Shown here in pieces: positions 36,501 to 49,700 of a stretch of DNA of 64,000 nucleotides (position 1 is the first letter of the stretch; every line of letters starts with the position of its first letter). The stretch is taken from assembly GCA_028023455.1 (NCBI GenBank), contig JAQFVV010000445.1, positions 310,001 to 374,000 on the forward strand, in the 5' to 3' direction. Made by a program: the position numbers and the translations under genes. Origin of the DNA: Epiperipatus broadwayi (lineage: Eukaryota; Onychophora; Udeonychophora; Euonychophora; Peripatidae). Below the pieces are notes generated by a model that worked only from the letters and a program-made list of their open reading frames with translations, was not told the origin of the DNA and ran no database searches.

Positions 36501-36735
36501 TATAATTAAAGGATGAAAATACAGTTACACGAGCACTGAATCTTACCGTCACAATTAATATGTTGAAATGATCAATTGTATGAGAAACTCATAACTACTA
36601 CACGTTATACTGACTGTAGAATGAAGAAATTACTATTTGCATTAGATCATCAACTAGTCATTTATGAACTAACATTCGATTCTACAAGGTAGCTGGAATT
36701 ACTCTAGCTCAGGCACTATCCAAATTTGTGACGCA
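33515..36735 (-). pseudogene. LINE, near full length, minus strand (copy 2)
   Basis: This is the same family and orientation as 25.3-28.9 kb. Shared nucleotide blocks include AAGTCCATCTTTCTACTTAT (33917 here, 26008 there), followed by AAAACTACCAAGAYATTTAA. Order and spacing agree along the length, from the 3' end at 33515 to the 5' end near 36735. Decay is greater than in copy 1: the motif C region at 34170-34184 reads YTGD followed by a stop, so the catalytic pair is lost. Only short open stretches remain. A 5' end equivalent to that of copy 1 (ACAAGGTAGCTGGAATTACT near 36688) suggests both were close to full length when inserted. Confidence 0.75.
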
Positions 36736-37425
36736 TATTAGCAACCATATTTTAATATATATTTAATAATAAAAACGCTTGCAAAAAAAAACTTGAACCA
36801 ACTATTGTTGATTATAATTAAAAAAAAATAGTACCACTTTTATTTTAAAACTGACAGAAAAAAGATGAATGTAAAGACATTAAACTATACAGACACTTAA
36901 TCCTCTAGATTAAAAAAAAAATATCATAGAAATTTGGACATTAGTGAGATGAGAATATTTGAAATAACAATTACCTAAAATGCAAACATTTCTTGTCTTA
37001 TCATGGAAAAGAACACAAATTATATAATTATCTATGCAGTATATTATTCTGAAAAAATGAAATTCATTGAATAAGATTTAAAATATTTAATTATACGGTT
37101 TTATGTCTTAGCTGCTGCATCTTAGTAAAAATCACATTTATTTATTTACAAAAAAAAAAAGCATCTCATTAATTTTTCTGATAATATTAAATTACATCTT
37201 CCATTACTTTTACTAAATATCAGTCTATTGGTTATAAATAATTTATATGCATGGGTTTAAAATGAAATTTTAAAATGTAAGCATGTTGCAAATAATTTGG
37301 CTAATAAAATGAAAATAAATTGTGTATCACATACATGAAATCTAATGTGTTTTGTTTATACTATGATTGTAAAAGTTTATTTTATCATTTACCTTAATAT
37401 CAAAACATTACAGTATATATTAATA
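36736..37425. other. AT-rich DNA, nothing recognised
   Basis: No gene or repeat is seen. Confidence 0.5.
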
Positions 37426-37427
37426 AG

Positions 37428-37640
37428 GTGAAAGGCTGAAACCTTTGACAGATGTGCCTTAAAATGCTTAAATGACAGCCAATCAGATAGTAATAATGAC
37501 TGCACAAGGAACTCACAATTCAAAACACAAGTCAGAGATTTTACAAGAAAAAGATGGACCCACCTTCTTCTCTAAAAACACTGCAAATGCCCAATGATGT
37601 TTGATTTGAATTAATCTGAAATAATTGGGTCAATTAAATA
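37428..37640. repeat. Diverged relative of the 31.3-kb foldback
   Basis: GATGTGCCTTAAAATG, ACTCACAATTCAAAACACAA and GTCAGAGATTTTACAAG follow the same order as the left arm at 31.3-31.4 kb. No second arm is evident. Confidence 0.4.
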
Positions 37641-38494
37641 TATCATGGAGCATGCTTATAATTTTTCTTATTGCATAGAAATAGTTTGCTCTTTGATAAA
37701 GGTAGTAATATGTATAATTTATTAATGTTAGTACACATGTATTTTAAATGAAGCTCAGAGTTCATGTATATGGTGAACAATTAATATACAGTAAATGTGA
37801 GTATAGTCAATCTTTAAAAATAAATTACCAAACTGATTCTCTGTTACATGATATTATGAAGTACTGTGATGACACTTCTATCTCCTTTAACTTTACATTA
37901 TTCACTTGTAACTATCTTCAGTGTTATTTTGCTGATTTCATATTCATTTGACAGTAAAAATTTGAACTCACATAACTATTAATTTATTAGTTCAAATAAA
38001 AATCTGAAGATGTCAGTAGTTCTCATACACACAAGCTGACAAAATTTTAGAACATCACTGGTTAGTAGATTTTTTGATCTTAGTTGTTTAAATAAATCTA
38101 TAAACTCCTCTTAAATTATTGTTAGCAATGAGTTTTCTATATTGTATTTAAATTATAAATATTTTTAGAAAACATTTGTATAGTAATTATTAAAAAAGAA
38201 ATATTTTCATGCTTATATTAGATTTATTTTTGTGTGTTTATTTTTAAAATACGACTTTAGAAATTCAAATTAATGATAAAAAGGAAACTGTGATCCTTAC
38301 ACTCTATCAATGTTTGTGATATTTTAATAATTATAAATCCAATTTTAAATTTTAGCACAGAATTTTATAGCTTTGTGATGATTTAATAAAAAATCATTAC
38401 ATTTGAAAAATGAAATTCGATCAACAAATAATTCATAATTTTTTATCAACTTAGACATAATTGTCTAAAACACAGTAGTAAATTTTTGATAAAG
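37641..38494. other. AT-rich DNA, nothing recognised
   Basis: The 67-codon frame at 37748-37951 has no recognisable motif and is probably chance. Confidence 0.45.
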
Positions 38495-38995
38495 GTACCA
38501 CCCAATGCAGCCTTACTAATCAATGAACAAAAAAAGTTTGTGCATAAAATCCCTATCTACTATCTATTCATCCAATATTTCAGACTAATTTTTAGCCTGT
38601 ATCTTTCATCAGTGAGGAGTCTTGAATCTGAGAATATTGCATTTAGATCTTAGGATTTAATTCACCCATTCAGCAACCCTTTTTGCCTATTTAGTTAACT
38701 ATAAATCTGTGAGACCAAGATGAAACAATATTTCCAATCCAAACTCATTCACTTGTATAATTATATAGATTTGAACCCAGCTCACTATCCATATAATAGA
38801 CTTGGTTTTTTAAAAATCAGTCACTATCACCCTTATGCAGTATTTGTATAAATCCAATAAAAAATCACATGATGACCATTTCCTATTCATTGATTACTAA
38901 GGATTGCAATGGGTGGCACTGCTGTATGGAGAGTTTGCAACTGTTTTAACAGCTTGTGTAAGCATAGAAAATAATGATTGTAAGATAAAACTTAT
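38495..38995. mobile_element. Foldback family F, copy 3 with long centre
   Basis: The left end has CACCCAATGCAGCC and GTTTGTGCATAAAATCCCTA. The right end has TTGCAATGGGTGGCACTGCT and TATGGAGAGTTTGC. The centre (38640-38860) resembles 43420-43620 (TTAGTTAACTATA, TATATAGATTTGAACCCAG), so the family has a long form with a unique middle and short forms of arms only. Confidence 0.7.
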
Positions 38996-39504
38996 TGTTC
39001 ATATTATTTATTTTCTTTTATTTTGTTTCCATTATTTTTACGATTTTTTTCATTTGTAAACTTATATTTTTAATAAATCAATTACAATTTATTGATTCAT
39101 AACATTAAATAATGATTTCAGTACTAAAATAAAATGCTTAAATTGTTTTTAGGGGAAGAATGGAGAACACATTGAAATGCAGATTAGTTAAAGTTATATT
39201 TCACATATATTTAATCTTTCATGTTTATAACATTACTGTAAAAATTTACTTTATTATTAACATTAAAAAGAGCAAAAAATGGTTTATTGCATGGATAAAG
39301 CATTTACACTCTTTTTTACTGAGGCTATGACTTTATATATTGACCATGACACTGATGATTATCTGAAAGGATCGATAGGTTGGCTATGAGCATATATCTA
39401 TGTGAAATAATTTTATGCCTATATAAAACAAATGATTCACCTATGCAAGCATAAATGGCATATCATGGTTTTAAATGGCAAATATCTTAACCATTATGAC
39501 AACA
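38996..39504. other. AT-rich DNA, nothing recognised
   Basis: No gene or repeat is seen. Confidence 0.5.
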
Positions 39505-39715
39505 AACTTCTAAAACATCACATCATCACCATTTCCTAACCTTACATAAGCTGCAAAACAGTATCTAACTCTTCATACAGTAGTGCCATCCAGTGTAAAA
39601 CCATAGTAATCAATAAATTTACAAACCTTCTAGCATCCATTGATTGTTATGGCTTGCACTAACTAACATTACTTTATGGAGATATCTACTGTTTTAACAA
39701 ATAAACTTAATACAT
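39505..39715. mobile_element. Foldback family F, copy 4, short form
   Basis: CTTCATACAGTAGTGCCATC on the left faces GGCTTGCACTAACTAACATT and ACTTTATGGAG on the right. The centre is mostly deleted. Confidence 0.6.
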
Positions 39716-41670
39716 ACAAGTAAGATCTGTTTTTAATGTTTTATTTTATATCAAATATATTTGAATGAGTGGGTGTTTGACAATAATAATACTTCATAAT
39801 AGAAATGTTCATATGATAAAATATAATTTAACTAGTATGGTACACTAGATTACAATGCCATGGATGAAAATACAGCTGCTTAAACATTAATTCACTATCT
39901 TGCAGCCAGCTTTAGCACTTATTTACCAGCTTTACATTAATTAATTAGCACAAACTGGAACTAAAAATATCTCACGATCTAAGAATTGTACAGAGAAATC
40001 TTTTACAAATAAACTGACAATCATCCCACAACATTGCTGATTGATAGATACTCCTTGCCACCATATAAAAGTACTTTGTAAGATGTTTTTAGAATGTTCA
40101 TTCTTTTATTTTGTATTTGAAAATAAAAACATATATTTTTTATAGTTAGTTACATTCATATTTTTTTCTACAAAGTATTTGTGTAATATATTTTTTTTTT
40201 TAGAAAAATAATGTGTTTTGATTTAGATTTTATTAAAAAAACTATTTATTTTTAGAAGAAGACAAGTCAAAAGAAATCAATAATGTATAACCATAACTTG
40301 TAATTGGCTACAAAAAGAATGTATTTATATTGTCCAAAGCAGAATTGTTTTTATCTTTTTTTTTAAATTATAACTATAATTTTAAATTTTAAATAAAATT
40401 TCATTAGCTTTAAGTCAATAATTTGAGTTTTAGAAATTATATTTAAGATGTTAATTTTATTAATTTAATATTTTTATTATTGTTACTTATCTTATTTATG
40501 TATTTTAGTTTAATATCTTTTTTCTATATTTCAAAGTTGAAATAATATTTTTAAGAATAAGTTTCATTTGTAAATATTTGTAAATATTTAAAATTTCTGA
40601 AAATAAAGAATATTGTCAAATTTCATCAAATAAAAGTTGAAAATTTAATCCAACAGCCACTAAAGGCTTTTACAAAATTGTGAAATACCTGAAGTAATTA
40701 AAATAATCTTTTAAAAAAATCCCATTTAAACTAAGTGAAGCAAAGAGAAAAAAAAACTTTTTAAGTATAAAAAAAAAGCCTAAAAATTAATATCTTAAAA
40801 TTATTTATATTACAATTTTCCCAAGTTTTCATTTTTATAACAACATGTATTATGATCCTAAAAAACACATTAAATTTATTTTCATTAATAAAAAAACAAA
40901 CATATACTCATTAATGCTCTAATATTTATTTAATAAAAAAAAATTTTAATTACAATTGTACTTCCATATAATTATAATATTCTAACAAATTATAAGTGTC
41001 ATTAACCCAAATGATATATCTTAAATAATTTAGATGTTAATATAATTAACAAAGTAAACTCCAATAATCATTTTTTTAAATATGGAAATATTAAATTTTT
41101 TATACAACTCAAAAATAATTTTTAAAATTTAATTTTATCTCATTCTAATTTTTACTTCATGCATGAATTTTGAGCTTTTTTAAACATATGCACAATTAAC
41201 TTGTATTGTTAAATATTCTAATTTATCAAAGGATAATCTTTTCCAAAGGTATTATATAAAAATATAGCATGTCCTAGATTAAGTGAAGTTACTGGTTCAG
41301 CTGAAATGGATCAGGGGAACAATATTACATTTTTGTAATGCTTTTGAGACAGATTGTTATTTGGTAAAGCACTTGTATTTTTAATTTAACAATACAAGAG
41401 TACAATATTCACATAAATATAATAAAATCACTATATTTTTGGGAAAAAAAGATTAGATAGCACATAAAAGTAAAATTTAAGTCAATTTTAATTATTTTTC
41501 ACAGAAAATTTGTTCAATCTTGAAAAAAAACGAGTGCACCCTCAGAACACATTTTGTAAGAAGGAGAAAATGCTGTTCTAGTTATTTTCCTTGCTTTATT
41601 AGGAATAGAATAGGGTTATCTGACTTAGGGAGGATGCACATTAACCTAAAAAACAAGAATAATACCTAAA
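39716..41670. other. AT-rich DNA, nothing recognised
   Basis: Almost 2 kb without a recognisable gene, repeat or open frame. Confidence 0.5.
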
Positions 41671-41671
41671 A

Positions 41672-41775
41672 AAAAGATTGCCTTGACAGCAGGTTGAGAT
41701 TTTTGATTGTTATTGATAATGGTATTGTCTAAGTATTGACTGGTTTTAAATGATAAAATGTTATATATATATATT
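41672..41775 (+). repeat. Dispersed repeat A, copy 2
   Basis: AAGATTGCCTTGACAGCAGG and the following TTGATTGTTATTGATAATGG match 9938-10036. This copy also ends in a TA run. Confidence 0.6.
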
Positions 41776-43189
41776 TCATTACTACATGTAAAATCCATTA
41801 GATAATGTTAAGGATTTATCATGCACTGGGCATGTTGTTTTTATTCGTTTGTATGCTAAAATTATTTTTTATCTAATTAACTATCAGCAATAATTGTATT
41901 ACATTTTATTTGTCTTTGATCTCATCTGCTCGTTATTATTTATTAACGATCAGCATTTTTTTAACTTAATATTTGCATAATTATTGAATGTTCTAATTTT
42001 TGAAATTCATAAGTTTTTTATTTCTATTTATTGTGGGAATAAAAAAAAAACTAATAAATTGTTGACATTTGCAGAGTAGTTTATTGACAATATCAGCGGT
42101 TGCCTTTATTTCCATAAAAATACTTTGCTCACCTAATAAGGCTTATGAAATTATCTTTTTTCTTTTTTTTCCTCAGAAATTATCTCCGTGGAGAAAAGAA
42201 TAATAATAAACTTATCATGTAGATATAAATATTTTTTTAATGCTCCTTTGTTTTTGTTTGTTTTTTCTTTAAGAAATAAAAGGAAAGAGCATTTAAATTA
42301 AAACAAAAACTAATTTTTATATTTAAAATTTGAGCTTATTAAAAGAAGGCAAAAATATATATATATCATTATCAATAGAATTAAATACAAAAAAAGGGTA
42401 ATGAACAGAAAAAGATTAATTTAAGTCACGTATGTAATCTTAGTAATTTGGTACAGAGATTATTATTTTTATATTACAATATTAAATCTATTAATAGAAA
42501 CCAGGTTTAACAATAGCAAGTATAATTTAAAGACAGATAAATAGATTTATCAAAGTGTTGGATGGAATAGTGAAAATTCATCCGTCTGCTTATTCCAAGG
42601 TCAGAATTTGAATCTGGTGTAGAAAAACTAGAAACATTTAAATTTTAAGATTTAAAATTATTTTTTAGATATTTTCATACTCAACCGAGTTTACCATTCA
42701 CTATTCCCTGGTAAATAGCAGTCTGGATAATTTCAACTAAAAAAAAAAAAAACAAATAAAAAAACTGCCTAAATCTTTATTCCCTGACAATTGCCCAATC
42801 TAATGAATAGTGTTTCTATTTGCCTGTTCTATGTAAAAGATGTTGATGTCTTTACTTTACAATGGAATATATAAAGTTTATTTTATTATATATAAATTTT
42901 ACCTACTATCATGTAAAATTATCCAACTTTTCTTCTAATAATCTTTATGTTAAGAGCACACATTTACATGATTTAAAAACTCCTCATTTCTCATATGTTG
43001 TCTTAGACTCTAAAAGATTATAAAATATAATTCAACATGCAATTGCAAATAGTGACATGGATCCATCATGGGTTTTTTTTTTAAATGTCAATTATATATT
43101 ATTTGATCAATACGATGTAGCTTGTAATTATTAATTATAAATTTATTTATAATATTTAAATGCAGGTATATTGCCTATATTAACCTTAA
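41776..43189. other. AT-rich DNA, possible SINE remnant at 42.55-42.79 kb
   Basis: Near 42600, GGTCAGAATTTGAATCTGG is a loose B-box match, and about 130 bp later there is an A-rich tail (A14 near 42740). A SINE remnant is possible but the A box is not convincing. The rest shows nothing. Confidence 0.25.
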
Positions 43190-44345
43190 TGTATTAAACC
43201 ACTTAACATCACATGATTACCATTCTTTATGCTTACACAAGCTGGTAACACAGAGGCAAACTCTCCATACAGTAGAGCAAACCAGGTAATTAATGGATGC
43301 AGAAAAGTTTGTGCATAACAACCATATCTAATGCCTACTCATCCATAATCCCCAGATTAGTCTCTAGATTGTGGCTATTATTAGTGAGTAGCCTTGGATA
43401 TGAGAGCCCTGCACCTAGATCTTATGATCTAATGCAATTCTCCAGCAGCTACCTTTTACTTTTTAGTTAACTATACAGCTTTGAATCCAAAACGAAAGCA
43501 CAATAATGTTTTCAATTCAAGTTCATCTGCTTTTATAGTCATATAGATCTGAACTTAGTTTAGCATCTATACATTTTTGGTATACTTGGTTCTTTAATAA
43601 CCATGGTCACTATAATCCTATTAGGCAAGATTGGTATTAAATTGCTTACCATTCTGTATGTTTATACAAGCTGATAATACAGAGGCAAAACTCTCCATAT
43701 AGTAGGGACACTCAGTGCAATCCAGAGTAATCAATAGATGCAGAGAGGTTTGTGCATAAAATTCCTATCTAATGCCTACTCAGGTGATATCCCCAGAGTA
43801 GTTTCTAGCTTGTGGCATGAGATAGGGATTTATACACAAACTTTTCTGCATTCATTGCTTACTCTGGCTTGCAATGAGTGGCCCTACTGTATGGAGAGTT
43901 TTACCTCTGTGTTATCAGCTTGTGTAAGCATAATGTTAAGTTGTTTAATACTAATCTTTCCCAATAAAATTATGGTGACTGTGGTTATTAAAAAACAAAA
44001 GACACCAAAATATATAGATGCTGAACTGAGTTCAAATCTGCATGACCATACAAGCAAATGAGCTTGCATTAAAACATTATTGTGCTTTCATTTTGAACTC
44101 AAAGCTGTATAGTTAATTTAAAAAATAAAAGGTGACTGCTGGAGAATTGCATTAGATCCTAAGATCTAGGTGTATTGCTCTCAGATCCAAAGCTTCTCAC
44201 TGATAAAAACCACAAGTTAGAAACTATTATGGGGATATTGGATGAGTATACACTAAATAGAGATTTTAACATTTCTGCATCCATTGATTACTCTGGCTTG
44301 CATTGAGTGGTATTAATGAATGGAGAGTTTTGCCTCTGTGTTAAA
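43190..44345. mobile_element. Nested palindrome of foldback family F, about 1.15 kb
   Basis: The left half (43190-43790) and right half (43795-44345) are inverted copies along their whole length. The outer AGAGGCAAACTCTCCATACA pairs with AATGGAGAGTTTTGCCTCTG; the middle GCATCTATACATTTTTGGTA pairs with CCAAAATATATAGATGC. A shorter family F palindrome (43680-43920) sits at the centre and is itself inverted about the same axis. The 107-codon open frame at 43738-44061 lies across this structure and is not a gene. The arrangement suggests insertion of one foldback into another, or an inverted duplication of a long-form copy. Confidence 0.8.
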
Positions 44346-44660
44346 CTTAATGTAATTAGAAGGGATTTGAACTCAGACTTTTATCCTCTCTACAACTATC
44401 CACTCCATCTTATCAAATAATACACATAACCACTTACATGTGAAAGAGATAAATAATCTCCAATATATATATATATATATTAATATATATATATATATTG
44501 TGCTGAACAGCACTCATGGGTTGTTCCAGATCATCATACATATACTGGAGATCATTTATCTTTTTCACATGTATATGTGTATAAGTTACATAAGATGGAG
44601 TGGACAGTTATAGGAAGCTTGAAAGTCTGAGTTAAAATCCTAATTAAATTTATTTATAGT
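44346..44660. mobile_element. Hammerhead-family tails in inverted arrangement
   Basis: The minus strand of 44346-44530 carries a family unit: GTGCTGTTCAGCAC matches stem II, but the CTGATGA box has become CCCATGA and GAAA is lost. The stem III position holds an expanded AT run (44463-44500). The plus strand of about 44540-44650 carries a second family tail (GGAGATCATTTATCTTTTTC, AAGATGGAGTGGACAG). The two tails face each other head to head. Non-functional. Confidence 0.65.
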
Positions 44661-45832
44661 AAATAGACAGATAAAATGTAATAAGTATAATAAAATTAAA
44701 GCAGCAGTTATTTTAAACTCGCAGCAAGCTATATATAAAATGATAAAAATTTATCAACAAATGTAAAAATACATTATGGACCCATCTAACCTTCAGCTTG
44801 GCTTATATCTAGGCATTCAATGCATTGATGGGTTACAATGAAGATCATGAATTCTATATATTAACGTGATTCCAGTACATTCACAAGCTATTCTGAAATC
44901 ATTACAAACAATCAGAGGGTAATGAACATGCCTCGCTTGTAAAAAACCCTTATTACTAAATGAAATATTAGGTAATAGATGTAATATAGTAATAATAAAC
45001 TATGCATCGGCAAACAAAATATTTTATCACAAAAATGAAAAACAGTAGCAAGTTTATAATGACATTATGGTTTATCACTGATAATTTATATTCTTAACAG
45101 TAATGATGAAATATGGAATATTTCTTTATAAACAATAAAAAATATATCATAATACAGTAATCTGAAATCATAATATTTTAAAACAATTTAATTTTTAACA
45201 ATTAAAATGTCTTTAAAAAAACCAATTGGGATATGAGTTGGTGTTTGCATTCCAATACTCGTTGATTATTTATACTTTTATTGCATAACTTAGAATACAG
45301 TAGAATGAAATATTGCTAATGCAAATTTTAAAACTAAACAGAAAACATCATGTCATGCTTCGTTAATATTTTTAAAATAATGGTATTATGACAATAAAAC
45401 TTAGTGTCTATCAAAAAGTATTGAATCAACATTTCCTAAAAATCATATCTAAAACTCAATTCATAATATTTATTCATTATTCAAACTTATAAGTCACAAA
45501 TAATAATAATTGATTAGAAGTTTATATGAAATTTGAGGACTACTAGCAACAGCCTACCACTTTAATTCTCTACTAAACCATACAGAGCAACAAACTAATA
45601 AGCGAATAATAATTAACTTTTATTAACAACTAAATTCCACATCATCTTTTTACTTAGTATTGTTATCGTTTTTAAAAAAAATACATATTTTTCTTAAGAC
45701 CAAATTGCTATATTTTAATATTCAAATAATAACTCTGAAAGTACAAATAAAATAATAAATTTCTTTAAACAAATAGATTAGAAATTCATTAATAAATGGA
45801 TTGACAAAACGAATATAGACAAGAAATGCAAA
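44661..45832. other. AT-rich DNA, nothing recognised
   Basis: No gene or repeat is seen. Confidence 0.5.
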
Positions 45833-46093
<261 letters not shown>

Positions 46094-46615
46094 TTAACTT
46101 TTATTTTAATATTCCAAATACTTTCACCTATTAGTAATAGTAAATCAAACAGGTTAGTATATGCACAACATTTCAAGAGGTATTATTCTCTCCTCTTTTT
46201 CAGGTGTTGCTGGCCTGCCCAGTGAACTAGTATGGGATTCAAACCTGAACCATTAGGTTCTTAAGTATGGAATTTTAAGGTAATGCAATGCTCTGACTAA
46301 CTGAGCCATCCTGTCAAAGGCAACAGTCAGTAGTAATTTCACATACTTATCTATGATGTTCCTCCTGATTTCTCCACTTTTTCCTAAAAGCAAAGTTGAT
46401 TAATGGTTTCCATAGATTATGTAATTTTTTATGGGATTTTTTTTGCCATTGTCATGTTAGCAGCTTCTTTAAATTTTTTTCTTAGTACTTTTCTTCTCTA
46501 TCCAATAATTTTGTATTTTCCCAATTGAACATATGTTCATTGGCACATCCATGGTCTGCTACCTTAAACATATCTGTTTTCTCTTTTCTAATCATCAGTT
46601 TATGTTCTTGGAAAT
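46094..46615 (-). mobile_element. Inverted copy of the Penelope-like element's 3' end
   Basis: This segment is the reverse complement of about 49915-50355: GTAGCAGACCATG, CATGTGCCAATGAACATATG on the minus strand match 49918-49950, and the tRNA-like block and final AAATAAAGTTAAA-type end also match. An inverted partial copy upstream of the direct terminal repeat is a known arrangement of Penelope insertions. Confidence 0.85.
46230..46312 (-). other. tRNA-like block in the inverted Penelope-like tail
   Basis: On the minus strand: GGATGGCTCAGTTAGTCAGA matches a Pol III A box and D-arm, and GGTTCAGGTTTGAATCCC matches a B box and T-arm. The spacing is long for a tRNA. The same block is in the main element at 50190-50262, and a worn version is at 57030-57110. 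Confidence 0.6.
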
Positions 46616-46634
46616 AATTTTCAGTGGAATAAAA

Positions 46635-46745
46635 GTTAAATTTTTCTAAAGACATTCAATACTCATATTAAATGATGGAAATAATCCAATATAAAAATAC
46701 AACTAGAACACCACCATTACAAATCTTCACAAAAACACTAAGTAT
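46635..46745 (+). repeat. Left direct terminal repeat of the Penelope-like element
   Basis: It starts GTTAAATTTTTCTAAAGACA and matches 50343-50456 over about 110 bp, including AACTAGAACACCA. Penelope-like elements typically carry such repeats in place of LTRs. Confidence 0.85.
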
Positions 46746-49700
46746 TCAGTATAAACCTGATACTATATCAAACTTTAGACATTATGAAAAATTATGTCTA
46801 AAGCTAGTCAAAGTAGAAAATCTTTAACTTTCTTATGTAAATGTAAATCTGAAGGAATAATTCCTAATGGTTTGGAACTAAAACCCCCAATTCACTCTCA
46901 GAGAGCTGAGAAAATTACTCAGAGAACAAGTGAAGCTCTGTTAAGAGAAAGACTTTTCTAAGTATCAAACAATGCATTCCATTAATAATGTAGAATGTTT
47001 CTAAAAAATAAACTTACTGACAAAGACTTCATGAGAGCTTCTCAAGCAATAAGAAAATCATTTTCTACATATGTAAAAATAAAAGAATGCCAAAAAAAAA
47101 GACTTGCTAACCCACATGGGCATATCAAAAATCATAATGTACCAAACAATGTACCAACTTCATCTGTTAAAAATCTCAGTTCTAAACATCTAAAAAATAC
47201 TAAAAATTTTGTTCTTAAAAGAGGATTAAATTTTGCCATAACACTGTCTAATATCCCTTTATTAGATATAATGTCAGCCACTGAGGCAGTCACTCAAAAA
47301 TTGACTTTAAAAGAAGCAGCAAAATTATGCTGGAGAATAAAAAGAACACTTGACAAGCAACAAAAATTGAAGTCAAGCATATCCTATTATGAGAGGAAAG
47401 CAATATCAACTAAATCTCTCAAATTAGATAAATCTATAATTAATTATTCTTCCTACTGACAAAAGCAATGCAGCAGTTTTAATGGATATAACTGATTATG
47501 ACAAGAAAATACAAGAACTTTTGACAACAAGTCAATACAGAAAAGTGCAAAAAATCCAATACTGACTATGGAAACAAAGTTACAAGCATTACTCAGAAAG
47601 CATCACAGATACTTCACTGGTTCAGAAAAAATTAAAATAACATCACATTTCAGCAAAATTCCTCATCTTTATAGTCTACCTAAAATCCATAAAGATCATA
47701 TTCCATTAAGACCTATTATTAGTTCTAGAGATTCTTCTTGCCAAAAATTGGCAAGATTTCTTCTCAAAGTTCTAAATCCTTTGGCATACAAGACATAGTC
47801 CTTCATCAGGGATCCTAGACACTTTGTAGAATTAATCAAGAATATGAAAATTGAAAGAACTGCCTTACCGGTAAGCTTTGATGTGGAAGGTGTATTCACA
47901 AATGTACAATGTGAAGGAGCATTGTTTATTGTAAGGAAAAGATTAAATGGTTATAATAGTTTACAAACCAGAACAGCTCTCCCTATTGACAGTATAATAG
48001 AACTATTAACCCGACTGTTTTTCACTATTTTTCTGACAGCTTTCTTTGTTCTCACTATATTTAATTGATTTAAGACTTCCAACTTTTTTTTCCAAAATAA
48101 TCTTTATTTGCACAAAAAGTAAAATATACATTGTTTTATAGAGTTCATGTTTACAATCATGTCTGACAGATTAAAGACTAAGTAGTTATTAAATTAGATA
48201 TGAGTACAGGATTAAAAGTAAAATTTTATGTTATGTTACTTTTATTTTGTTATTAAATCTTTATTAATTATCAGAATATAGTAAATTTGACCTCATTCGA
48301 TAGATATTTTTGTTTAGAAATTAAATAAATTTTAAAAGTCACATTTGATTTCTGTAATTATTTTAAAAAGATATATTTATTCGAAACAAAATGTAATCAC
48401 ATCATCAAATTTTAGGTGGAGCCAATTCAATTTATAAAATAAATAAAATCTTCCTTTTTTCAAATTTGATTTACAAATCTAAACAAATTTTTTTAATAAC
48501 CACTAAATCTATCAAATTATGATTTAAAAGTGTGCAATTTTTTCAGAATTTTTATGATATTGCTAAGTATAATACCAATTAGGTAAATAACCTCATTTTG
48601 TAGACAGCAGTGTTTCCTGCAATTATAATCTCTATAGTAACAATATTTAGAAGAAAATATTCTTTTTTACTTAAAAATAAAACATTTCTGTAAAAAATGA
48701 ATATATAAATGAACTTACTTTTCATTTTTAATAATTCTTACATAGTTAGATTACCAATATAATCATAAACTTTCCAAAAAATGAAATATTTACAACACCA
48801 TAATATTTTCTTGCCAACCACTATATTTTCTCAAAGTGAACATGCAAGGTTTGAAATCATGAAATATATAATGGTTATCCATCATCGGCAGAGATTGCAA
48901 TCATTTGTTGGACCACCTCTTAGATTTCCAAGCCATCTATTGATTTTTTTGTATTTAAAATATTACAAAATAAACATACATGAATTTTAAAGCTGTAAAA
49001 ACAAAAAGCTTCACAAAATTTTCAGCAGAGGGTGAAAAATGCAAATTTAAAATTTAAAAAACTGAAGCATGCCTCTTATGCTCCAAAAGTAAATAATGTT
49101 AACATTCTGTATAAAAACAACCTACTTTCAATATAACACAGAATTATTCTAACAAAATTACAGAATTACTATGGGCTCACCATTGTCTCCTCTGATTAGC
49201 AATATTTACATGGAATAATTTGAAACCTTAGCCATAAAAAACTACTCCATATCTGCCTAAAGTTTGGCTTCTGTATGTAGATAATACATTTTTTGTATGG
49301 CCACATGGTGAAGCACTGCTACAAACTTTCTGGAAACATATCACCAACATATCCCCCTCAATTTACAATAGAATTAAATTTACAATAGAATCAGAACAAA
49401 GAACAAAAATTGACATATTCTTATGACAAGACTCCCTCATGGCAAAACAAAACTACAGTTTACCGAAAACCTACACATACAGAAAAATACCTAGCCTATA
49501 TATCCAATCACATTAGAAACACAAAACATGGAGTTATATTATCATTATAAAACAGAGCAAAAAAAGTTTGTTCAGAAACCAGTGATTTGGAAAAAGAAAA
49601 AATTTATATAAAACAAACTCTTATGAAAAATGGTTATCCATCAACTGTTATTAAGAAAACATTAAATAGATAACAAAAAGAACTATCAAGATAAAAGACA

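Noticed and set aside
43738-44061. 107-codon open frame
   Set aside because: It spans the centre of a nested palindrome of a noncoding foldback family.
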